21,371 nt of DNA from Polyangiaceae bacterium. Its GTDB lineage: Bacteria > Myxococcota > Polyangia > Polyangiales > Polyangiaceae. Shown one piece after another: positions 13,436 through 19,776 of the stretch. Below the pieces are notes generated by a model, which saw nothing but the letters and a program-made list of their open reading frames with translations, made no database searches and was not told the origin of the DNA. The DNA lies in assembly GCA_025936205.1 (NCBI GenBank), contig JAICTU010000103.1:1-21371 (forward strand). The letters run 5' to 3'. The translations under genes were made by a program, and so were the position numbers. Numbering within the stretch: position 1 is the stretch's first letter; the number at the start of each line of letters is the position of its first letter.

Positions 13436-15242
13436 TGGAACTCCGTGCCTGGCGTTTGAACCACTGAGCACGCGGCGGGACGATCGCGCGCTGACGATTC
13501 TTGGAGGTGAAGCCCACGAACCCGTTCGACGTCCACTGCGTCTCGCGCCAGCCGAACCAAAATTTGCCGAAGGGCACGTCGCCGACCAGCACCGAACGGA
13601 CGGTGAGCAGGAAGGCGCGGCGCAGCCGGTACAGGAGCGCGATGCGCTCCGACCCGCCTTTGATCAACGTCGTCTCGGGAGCGAAGCCCGTGACGTTACC
13701 GAACAAGAACACGTCGTGCACGTAGCCGACCGCCGCCGGTACCCATCGGAACATGATCGTATAGAAAGGCACGAGCGGCAGCGCGAAGCACAGACGCCAG
13801 TACTGGACCTCGCCGTTCATGAGCAGCGTGACCCCCGTGAGCACGCTCGCCATCAGCACCTGCGTGAAATAGGCGAGCAGCACCAGAGTCAGGGTGCGCG
13901 AGTCGAAGAACAGCACCGGCAGGATGAAATAGCCGACCACGCCCACGAGCAGGGAGCGCAGCATCGAGGTCTTGACGATCAGCGCGGGCAAGCCGATGTG
14001 CCAGTGGTAGCCGAGCGCGCGCCAGAAGCGGCCGGTGAGCTCGATGCGCGAGGTGTTCCAGCGCCGGCGCTGTTTGTAGAGCGCCTTGATAGTGGTGGGC
14101 GACGACGTGTACACGCGCGCCTCGGGCTCGTATTTGATGGCGCGATCGAGCAGCATGCCGCGCAGCATGTAGACCAGCGCGTGCCAGGGCGTGCGCGGCG
14201 GGTCGAAGGTGAAGCGGCCGTTATGCCCGCTGCCGGGGCGAGTAGGTTCACCGCGCCCCGGGCGCGCAGGCTGCCAGCGGACCAGGCTGGCGGCGTAGGC
14301 GGTGACCGTGTCGTCCGTATCGCCCGCGACCAGCTCCGGCAACGGCGCGGCGCGGCTGGTGGAGAACTTGGGTGCCTGCTGGCCGATCCACCAGCGCAGC
14401 CAGTGCGAAGTGCGCAGCGTGCGCAGGTAACCCATGAAGCGCGGAATCTCGAGGAAGATCGAGGTCCAGGTGCAATAGAAGGCGCCGGGCACGCCCGTCA
14501 CCGGCAGCCAGCGCAGGTTGTAGCGGCCCACGTTCGAGACGTAGTAGTCGCGCGCCACCTGCAAGTTCAGCTGACCGGAGATGGTGAAGAAGTTGCGCCA
14601 GCCGCGCCAGAAGTCGTCGCCTCGCACATACAAGCCACCCGCTACCGCGCGCGCGGGCGCGCCCGTGAATGGATTCCTGCGCTGCAGGCGCTGGACGATG
14701 CGCTCCAGCGAGTGGGGCCCGAGATCCGCGTCGGCGTCGGTGCTCACGTAGACCTCGGGGAAGGTCGCGTGCTTGCCCTCGCGCACCAGGCGCTTCACGA
14801 ACTCCATGGCGTGGTCGATGGCCATGGGCTTGCTGCGCCGCTCTTCAGTGCCGGTGACGTAGAGCCAGGTATGGTCATTCCAGCGGCGGCTCGCGCCCCA
14901 GGCCTTCAGCTGTGCGTACAAGGCCGGCGCCGCCAGCGTGCCGTCGATCGAGAGCACGATCAACAAGTCGCCGGGGTAGCCGTTGGTGGCGACGCTCTCC
15001 ACCGTGCTCTGCATGCTGCGCAGCTCGTCTTCGACGCGCAGCAGCGACGGGATCACGACCACCGTCGAGAGCGCCCGCGCCGGATCGCGCCGCCGGATGC
15101 CGAACGCCCGCGAGGCCAGCAGATACAGCAGCATCAGCGGGTAGTCCCAGAACATCAGCAGCGTGAAGATCAGGACCGCGAGCATCGGTGCGAACACCGT
15201 GAAGCCGCTCAGCGTGCGCAGGTTCCAGAAGACGGATTCCAT
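13416..15242 (-). CDS. Processive family-2 glycosyltransferase (exopolysaccharide synthase), multi-pass membrane protein
   Basis: The 608-residue protein is expected to polymerise a nucleotide sugar and push the chain through the inner membrane, as BcsA, Alg8 and hyaluronan synthase do. Two membrane segments lie at 14-45. The GT-A domain has LSIDGT (98-102, Asp100), Lys138 in SKPMAIDHA, the metal-binding STDADAD (167-173, DxD 169-171), GDTDDT (308-313, the usual acceptor-site ED/DD) and QRRRW (391-395, the QxxRW processivity motif). Several membrane helices follow (about 415-530), then an 80-residue basic tail without a PilZ domain. About 30-40 Pro/Gly/Arg-rich residues (322-358) are inserted between the TDD and QxxRW motifs. 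ATG at 15242 has GGGGGAG just upstream, only 18 bp after the TolC-like gene. The sugar cannot be told from sequence. Confidence 0.92.
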   Translation of the reverse strand: MESVFWNLRTLSGFTVFAPMLAVLIFTLLMFWDYPLMLLYLLASRAFGIRRRDPARALSTVVVIPSLLRVEDELRSMQSTVESVATNGYPGDLLIVLSIDGTLAAPALYAQLKAWGASRRWNDHTWLYVTGTEERRSKPMAIDHAMEFVKRLVREGKHATFPEVYVSTDADADLGPHSLERIVQRLQRRNPFTGAPARAVAGGLYVRGDDFWRGWRNFFTISGQLNLQVARDYYVSNVGRYNLRWLPVTGVPGAFYCTWTSIFLEIPRFMGYLRTLRTSHWLRWWIGQQAPKFSTSRAAPLPELVAGDTDDTVTAYAASLVRWQPARPGRGEPTRPGSGHNGRFTFDPPRTPWHALVYMLRGMLLDRAIKYEPEARVYTSSPTTIKALYKQRRRWNTSRIELTGRFWRALGYHWHIGLPALIVKTSMLRSLLVGVVGYFILPVLFFDSRTLTLVLLAYFTQVLMASVLTGVTLLMNGEVQYWRLCFALPLVPFYTIMFRWVPAAVGYVHDVFLFGNVTGFAPETTLIKGGSERIALLYRLRRAFLLTVRSVLVGDVPFGKFWFGWRETQWTSNGFVGFTSKNRQRAIVPPRAQWFKRQARSSNGGTPR

Positions 15243-15260
15243 GCTCGCTCCCCCTCTCGT

Positions 15261-16400
15261 CTAGCCGCGTGCGCGGGCCATCAGCGTCTCCAGGGCGCCG
15301 ACGAAGCTGCGCAGAAACACCGAATCCGACTCCACCGACACCTGCTCGATCGAGATCAGGTCGCGCGCTTGCGCAGCGCTCTCCGACTCGGACTGCTCGA
15401 GCGCCAGGCGCGTAGCGCGCAGCACCTCGAGCGAGTGATCGACCAGCCCCAGATCCCGCCGCGCTTGCTCCAGCGCCGCCGAGGTCTGCGCGCGGAACTG
15501 GGCGAGCCGCGTCTCGACGCCGTCGCGGGCGTAGCGCAGATCTTCCGAGCGACCTTCGATGTAGCGCTCCTCGTGCTGGCCGCGCACCAGCGCCCCCAGG
15601 CTGAAGCTCAGTTCGACAGTCCCGTACCAGTCCACCGGATACAGCGGGATTACACCGCCGGTGATCTGCAGCTTCCAGTCATCCATTTGCCGGACGCCGG
15701 AGGTCTCTCGCTCGTAGCGCATGGACTGCCGGAAGTACTCCGACGCCAGATCCGGCACCGGAGGCGTGTCCGCCGCCGGAGCCGAGCCGAGGGCCTTCCC
15801 CGAAGGCAGCATGCCCGAGACGCGCAGCTGGCGCGCCTTCAGTTGCTCGGCCTCGCCCTCGACCTGCACCAGCTTGTGCTCCAGCGTATCGATCGAGCGC
15901 TGGACGCTGTTGAAATCGACCACCGTGATGATGCGCTGCGAGAGCCGCGCGGCCGCGCGCGCCGAGATGTTGCGCCAGTCTTCCGTATGTCCGCGCAGGA
16001 ACTCACCCTGCTGCAGCAGCGCCGACAGCCGCGCGGACTCCGTCGAGTGGCCCAGGGCGTCGTCGAGGGCCACCCCTGCCTCGTGACGCTTGCAGTCTGC
16101 GTCCCCCGCGCGCACCACGCCGCGGCCCTTGTAAAAATCGACGGGCGAGAAGGTGAGCCCGGTCCGTAGCTGATAGCCGCTGCCGAGCACCGGTCCCGAA
16201 TCTGCCAGTTCGGAGCCGTGTGGAAAGTGCAGGCCCTGCACGATCACTCGCGGCGTCATCAAATAGTCCGCGTCGCTGGCCGCCCGGGCGCGTACTTGCT
16301 TGCAGTAGGGAGTCTGCTGCGCCACGGCGAGCGCCGGAACCAGACTCGAGAACAGGCACGAGAAAAGCGTGAGCAGCACGCTGCGCGCGGAAGGCAACAT
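15261..16400 (-). CDS. TolC-like outer-membrane/periplasmic helical protein
   Basis: The 379-residue product begins with a signal peptide (cleavage near ALAVAQ, 25-28). It shows a two-fold organisation. A strand pair around GYQLRTGLTFSPVDFYKG (75-92) is followed by long helices (about 118-195). A second strand pair around WKLQITGGVIPLYPVDWYG (242-260) is followed by another long helical stretch (about 275-375). The matching PVDFY (86-90) and PVDWY (255-259) mark the internal repeat. Two strand-plus-helix repeats are the logic of TolC-type outer-membrane factors, and an HlyD-type adaptor gene lies directly upstream, which supports this reading. It is shorter than typical TolC proteins (about 420-490) and no Pfam-level motif is certain. 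A periplasmic coiled-coil protein is the alternative. Confidence 0.6.
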   Translation of the reverse strand: MLPSARSVLLTLFSCLFSSLVPALAVAQQTPYCKQVRARAASDADYLMTPRVIVQGLHFPHGSELADSGPVLGSGYQLRTGLTFSPVDFYKGRGVVRAGDADCKRHEAGVALDDALGHSTESARLSALLQQGEFLRGHTEDWRNISARAAARLSQRIITVVDFNSVQRSIDTLEHKLVQVEGEAEQLKARQLRVSGMLPSGKALGSAPAADTPPVPDLASEYFRQSMRYERETSGVRQMDDWKLQITGGVIPLYPVDWYGTVELSFSLGALVRGQHEERYIEGRSEDLRYARDGVETRLAQFRAQTSAALEQARRDLGLVDHSLEVLRATRLALEQSESESAAQARDLISIEQVSVESDSVFLRSFVGALETLMARARG

Positions 16401-16530
16401 GAGCGACCGAGACTGGGTACGAGCGGGGTTCGGGTGTCCTCGCTGCGGGGGCGGCGAGCGGGGTTCGAGGTCTCCCCGAGAAAACGTCGGGGTTTGAGCT
16501 TGCAGGCTAACCGAGACCTGCCCGACGATT
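16401..16530. other. Leader between adaptor and TolC-like genes: direct repeat and hairpin
   Basis: This 130-bp gap is the only sizeable break inside the operon. GAGCGGGGTTCG occurs twice, at 16421-16432 and 16456-16467 (35-bp spacing). CCCCGA (16474-16479) and TCGGGG (16487-16492) form a 6-bp stem with a 7-nt loop. Read on the operon strand, the hairpin is not followed by U residues, so it is more likely an attenuator-like or mRNA-stability element, or nothing, than a terminator. Confidence 0.3.
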
Positions 16531-17967
16531 CTACCGATCCAGACGGGATGAGGCCTCGCCGCCGGGCGCCGGGGGCGTACCCGGGGCGCCGGTGTTGCTG
16601 CCTGCGACTTGCCAGGCGCGGATGCGCAGCGTCTTGGCGTGTGCGGCCGCGTGATCCTTCAGATCGAGAACCACATATTCACCGCGCGTGGAGCTACCCC
16701 ACGGATCGGCCTGCGTCACTTCACCGGGGACGCGGGCGGCGACCGTACCCACGGAGCGGCAAAACACCACACCCCAGAGGCAGTCGTAGATTTCCGCGCC
16801 CGCCGTCATGCCCGGCAGCTGCGAATACGGCACGAAGGCCAGCTCCAGATCCTTGTCGAGAGCCTGGAACAGCGGGCGCTCCTCGATCTGCTCGACCATC
16901 TCGTCGATCTGCGCGATGCGCTCGGCAAGCGCGTCGCGCGTGGCGCTCTTGGCACGGCGCTCCGAATCCAGCCGCACGATCTCGAGGTCGACCCGGATCA
17001 GCTGCTCCTGACGGCTGACCAATTCCGGCGTCTGCGGCGCGTCACTTCGAGTCAGCGCTTGCTGCGCGAGATTCGACTCTTCCTGCGCGGACTCACCGCG
17101 CACCGTGGCTCGCCCGTTGTCGAGCATCGCCAGCTTCATCTCGTTCAGGGCTTGCTGCTGGTGCGCAAGCTCTGAACGGGAGATCAGACCCGCGTCGTAA
17201 TCCTTCTGCGCGCGCGCTGCGAGCCGCTGCTGAGAGGCGAACATGTCCGTCAGCACCTGCTTCTGGCTGGTGAGCGCATCCAGCTCGGCGGCGGCCTCGT
17301 GCGCCTTCTGCGAGGTCATGCGCGTGGTGTAGTGGCGGCCTTCACCCGTGGTGCGCTTGAGATCGAGCAGACGAGTGAGAGCCTGATCCGCTCCCGCGAG
17401 ATCCGCCTCCACCCCTTCCAGCTCGCCCACGGCGCGCACGCGCTCGACCCGCAACTCGCCCAGGCGCAGCTTGGTGGCGACCACCGCCTCGCTGGTGGGG
17501 GACATGATGGTGGGCACCACGAACGCATCGCGCGCTGCGGTGTAGACGGAATACGCGCCATAGCAGAGCCCGAGGGCAACGACACCGAGCGTTGCGAGCG
17601 CGCCGAAGCGCGTGGACACCCCGGCTTCGGCCCTACCGGGGAGGATCGCGGGGAGCGCGACGACTCCGCTCTTCTCGTCGGCATCCACGTCCGCATTTGT
17701 GTCCGCTTCAGGCTCGACTGGGGCAGCCGATCCAGAAAAATTCCCAGGCACGCTCCCAGAGGCAGCGGCCCCAGAAACACTGTGGGCTGCGGCCCCAGAA
17801 ACACTGTGGGCTGCGGCCCCAGAAACACTGTGGGCTGCGGCCCCAGAAACACTGTGGGCTGCGGCCCCAGAATCAACACCACTGCGTTCGTACTCTCCCG
17901 GCGGCTTCGGCCGAGGCAGGACGACAGTGGTGGCGGTGACGGAGACTAGCTTCCGAGCAGTCGGCAC
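16531..17967 (-). CDS. HlyD-family inner-membrane adaptor with repeat-containing N-terminus
   Basis: HlyD-type proteins span the periplasm and link an inner-membrane machine to an outer-membrane channel. From GTG at 17967 (478 residues), a low-complexity cytoplasmic region (1-118) contains four exact SGAAAHSV octapeptides (33-64). One membrane helix (about 120-142) comes next, then a strand segment VVPTIMSPTSEAVVATKLRLGELRVERV that begins the lipoyl-like part. A long coiled coil follows (about 180-365). The C-terminal beta part, FVPYSQLPGMTAGAEIYDC, WGVVFCRSVGTVAARVPGEV and RGEYVVLDL, is typical of HlyD relatives near synthase-type glycosyltransferases. Codon use in residues 1-100 is much less GC-biased than in the rest, so the true start may be GTG at 17619 (Val117), though neither start has a strong Shine-Dalgarno. 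It is the first gene of the operon. Confidence 0.8.
   Translation of the reverse strand: MPTARKLVSVTATTVVLPRPKPPGEYERSGVDSGAAAHSVSGAAAHSVSGAAAHSVSGAAAHSVSGAAASGSVPGNFSGSAAPVEPEADTNADVDADEKSGVVALPAILPGRAEAGVSTRFGALATLGVVALGLCYGAYSVYTAARDAFVVPTIMSPTSEAVVATKLRLGELRVERVRAVGELEGVEADLAGADQALTRLLDLKRTTGEGRHYTTRMTSQKAHEAAAELDALTSQKQVLTDMFASQQRLAARAQKDYDAGLISRSELAHQQQALNEMKLAMLDNGRATVRGESAQEESNLAQQALTRSDAPQTPELVSRQEQLIRVDLEIVRLDSERRAKSATRDALAERIAQIDEMVEQIEERPLFQALDKDLELAFVPYSQLPGMTAGAEIYDCLWGVVFCRSVGTVAARVPGEVTQADPWGSSTRGEYVVLDLKDHAAAHAKTLRIRAWQVAGSNTGAPGTPPAPGGEASSRLDR
17767..17872. repeat. 24-bp in-frame minisatellite (4 perfect copies plus 10 bp)
   Basis: Perfect 24-bp units lie at 17767-17790, 17791-17814, 17815-17838 and 17839-17862; the first 10 bp of a fifth copy end at 17872. 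Each unit starts GGCCCCAGAAACACTGTGGG. Because 24 is a multiple of three, copy-number changes would add or remove one octapeptide (SGAAAHSV) in the adaptor N-terminus without a frameshift. Identity between copies indicates recent expansion. Confidence 0.95.
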
Positions 17968-18178
17968 AGCGGAGGTACCTCAAATCGCCAAAAGGGCGAG
18001 CAAAGGGTATTGGGCGAGGACTATGTCAGATGGCAACCCACCTGTCGAGACTTCCAAACGAACGAGGCGAGGGATTGTCAAGAAAGCGGCAATACGGAAA
18101 GTCGTTTCAATGATGCAAAACCGGATGCAGCGTTGGATGGGAGAATCGGCGCTGCCGCCCGTGCGGTTGCGAGTGTTG

Positions 18179-18243
18179 TTTCCCGCGCCGATGATTTCCC
18201 CCGCCGATGCTTCTTCCCGCGGCCATGTTTCCCGCGGCCATCG
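18179..18243. repeat. Degenerate 16-bp direct-repeat array, 4 copies
   Basis: Copies are TTTCCCGCGCCGATGA (18179-18194), TTTCCCCCGCCGATGC (18195-18210), a 17-bp variant TTCTTCCCGCGGCCATG (18211-18227) and TTTCCCGCGGCCATCG (18228-18243). The last two share the 13-mer TTCCCGCGGCCAT exactly. Confidence 0.8.
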
Positions 18244-18297
18244 CCGCTGACGCGGCCAACGGCTTCCTCGGGAAGTACGGAGAACGTCGCCGACAGA

Positions 18298-18349
18298 TCC
18301 TCATGAATGGTCTTCGCGATTCATCTTCATGAATGGTCTTCATGAATGG
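18298..18349. repeat. 13-bp direct-repeat array with TTCATGAA palindrome cores, 4 units
   Basis: Units are TCCTCATGAATGG (18298-18310), a diverged TCTTCGCGATTCA (18311-18323), TCTTCATGAATGG (18324-18336) and TCTTCATGAATGG (18337-18349). The two intact copies each contain the 8-bp palindrome TTCATGAA; the first copy has TCATGA. Confidence 0.85.
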
Positions 18350-18360
18350 CGTCGCCTGGT

Positions 18361-18402
18361 TCCTGGAGCGCACTCTCCTGGAGCGCGCTTCGTGGAGTGC
18401 AC
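18361..18402. repeat. 13-bp direct repeats spaced 14-15 bp, 3 copies
   Basis: Copies are TCCTGGAGCGCAC (18361-18373), TCCTGGAGCGCGC (18376-18388) and TCGTGGAGTGCAC (18390-18402). They directly follow the previous array but have an unrelated sequence. Confidence 0.8.
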
Positions 18403-18877
18403 CGTGGCCAGATGCCTCGCACCGAATCGAGCAGGGCGATCTGCCGAATCAGCGCGATCGAGGAGATGAGTTTGAACAGAAATTTTTCGAGGCGCTTCAG
18501 AGATAGCAGGCGCGAGAAGCGATGCACGTCGACGCAGCGACTCCAGCGAGCACGAGCGGGCGCTGGAACCCCTTCCCCATCGATTTCTGGAAGCGCCCCG
18601 GCGCCAGCAAAGCCCATCGGGAAGCCGACGAGCTCCCCCCAACCAGCTAGAGAGCAGCGAAGCAAAGGAATGGGTCGCACCCCGCGCCGGGTTCGAATCC
18701 AGGAAGAGATAACGAGAGCCTGCCAAATGACGAGCGCCGCCAGCCGTGCTCGCACTCTATTTTCAGCCGGCGCTGCGCATCACCCCAGCCCCTGTCTTCC
18801 GCGCAACGCGTGGTCTCCCGCGCAGCACGTTGCGGGCGAGAAACGCCGTGACGCTGCAACGGGCGCTGCACACGCGC

Positions 18878-19621
18878 TCAGCCGCGACCGATGAAGGGCA
18901 TCTTGGTCGCGAGCACGGTCATGAATTGCACGTTTGCATCCAGCGGCAGGCTGGCCATGAACAGGACGGCGCGCACGACGTTGTCCACCGCCATCATGGG
19001 TTCCGGCAAGACGGCCCCGTGAGCCTGCAGAACGCCGGACTTCATGCGCTCGGACATGGCCGTCTCGGCGTTGCCGATGTCGATCTGGCCGCAGGCAATA
19101 TCGTAGGCACGGCCATCCAGCGACGTGCTCTTGGTGAGACCGGTGATCGCGTGTTTAGTCGCGGTGTATGCCGCGGAGAACGGACGCGGCGCCGTTGCGG
19201 AAATGGAGCCGTTGTTGATGATGCGGCCGCCGCGCGGCGTCTGATCCTTCATCAGTCGGAAGGCCCACTGCGTGCAGTAGAAGGTGCCGCTCAGGTTCAC
19301 GTCGACCACGGCGCGCCACTTCTCGATCGGCACCTCTTCGAGCGGGACGGCAGGGGTGCCAAAGCCGGCATTGTTGAACAGCAGGTCGAGGCGACCGAAG
19401 CTCTCCCGCACGCGGGTAAATAGCCGTTCCACCGCCGCCGGATCCGCAACGTCCGTCGGAACCGCCAGACAGCTGCCGGCCGGGGCCGCTGCCGCCGTCG
19501 CTTCGAGCTCCGCCCCACGACGGCCCGCGAGCCCCACGCGATATCCCTGCCCCGCGAGCGCGACCGCCACCGCTCGACCAATTCCACTGCCCGCCCCGGT
19601 GACGATCGCGACCTTATTCAT
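18878..19621 (-). CDS. Short-chain dehydrogenase/reductase (SDR), probably NADP(H)-dependent
   Basis: The 247-residue classical SDR would oxidise an alcohol or reduce a carbonyl; the substrate is unknown. The nucleotide-binding TGAGSGIG is at 8-15, NNAG at 83-86, and the catalytic triad at Ser139, Tyr152 and Lys156 (YTATK 152-156). Two Arg residues (34-35, AGRR) follow the second beta strand, which usually favours NADP(H) over NAD(H). The later segment [11 protein letters not shown] sits where the PG-type cofactor-contact motif lies in many SDRs. ATG at 19621 is chosen because the Rossmann fold starts two residues later; upstream in-frame extensions (to 19732) carry no family sequence. It lies 155 bp downstream of the DAHP synthase gene on the same strand, with palindromes in the gap that suggest separate control. 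Confidence 0.93.
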   Translation of the reverse strand: MNKVAIVTGAGSGIGRAVAVALAGQGYRVGLAGRRGAELEATAAAAPAGSCLAVPTDVADPAAVERLFTRVRESFGRLDLLFNNAGFGTPAVPLEEVPIEKWRAVVDVNLSGTFYCTQWAFRLMKDQTPRGGRIINNGSISATAPRPFSAAYTATKHAITGLTKSTSLDGRAYDIACGQIDIGNAETAMSERMKSGVLQAHGAVLPEPMMAVDNVVRAVLFMASLPLDANVQFMTVLATKMPFIGRG

Positions 19622-19717
19622 GGCGCCGGAGCGTAGTGCTTCCGCACCTCGGATTTCCATGGGGTCGGTGTTCCATCGAAGGTGGAGTACGCAATTGCCA
19701 GCGTGGGGGCAGCTTTC

Positions 19718-19744
19718 CAGCCGGGCATGCATGCCAGCCGGCTG
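19718..19744. promoter_or_regulatory. Two abutting perfect palindromes between DAHP synthase and SDR genes
   Basis: GGCATGCATGCC (19724-19735, 12 bp) and CAGCCGGCTG (19735-19744, 10 bp) are both perfect palindromes that share one base. CCAGCCGG is repeated at 19718-19725 and 19734-19741. They lie about 100 bp upstream of the SDR start and 33 bp past the DAHP synthase stop, so an operator for the SDR gene or a terminator-type structure is possible. There is no U-run. Confidence 0.35.
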
Positions 19745-19776
19745 CAGGGCGGTGGCCGGGGTTACGAGAACCGGAC

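Larger units (their letters stand above)
17968..18877. promoter_or_regulatory. 910-bp gene-poor region upstream of the polysaccharide operon
   Basis: This region is AT-richer than its surroundings, especially 17980-18120 and 18300-18500, and no convincing gene is seen. It must contain the operon promoter. One candidate on the minus strand is a perfect TTGACA (18076-18081), but the hexamer 17 nt on, TTTGGA, is a poor -10. A 10-bp palindrome GAGGTACCTC (17972-17981) overlaps the ribosome-binding region of the adaptor gene. Three separate short direct-repeat arrays lie at 18179-18243, 18298-18349 and 18361-18402. A 142-codon minus-strand frame (18755-18327) starting GTG is open, but its codon bias is weak and it runs through two of the repeat arrays. 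It could at most be a decayed gene fragment. Confidence 0.5.

Noticed and set aside
13716..16169. An 817-codon plus-strand open frame opposite the glycosyltransferase and TolC-like genes
   Set aside because: It is His/Arg/Gln-rich with no domain, and it mirrors the GC-biased third positions of the true minus-strand genes, which show clear motifs and tight operon spacing.
16474..16492. Hairpin CCCCGA/TCGGGG followed by TTT on the plus strand, considered as an intrinsic terminator
   Set aside because: No plus-strand gene ends nearby, and on the operon strand there is no U-run after the stem.
17767..17872. Regular 24-bp repeats considered as a CRISPR array
   Set aside because: Units are head-to-tail with no spacers and lie in frame in a coding region; this is a minisatellite.
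18053..18081. TTGACA with TTTGGA at 17-nt spacing as the operon promoter
   Set aside because: The -35 is perfect but the -10 is poor, so it is mentioned in the intergenic entry and not called as a promoter.
18687..18703. tRNA T-arm-like sequence CCGGG-TTCGAAT-CCAGG
   Set aside because: The stem has one mismatch, and no anticodon arm, D arm or matching 5' acceptor strand is found upstream, so it is not a tRNA gene and I cannot show that it is a remnant.
18327..18755. A 142-codon minus-strand frame with a hydrophobic, Leu-rich middle
   Set aside because: Weak codon bias, GTG start without a ribosome-binding site, no recognisable domain, and it runs through two direct-repeat arrays. At best it is a decayed fragment.
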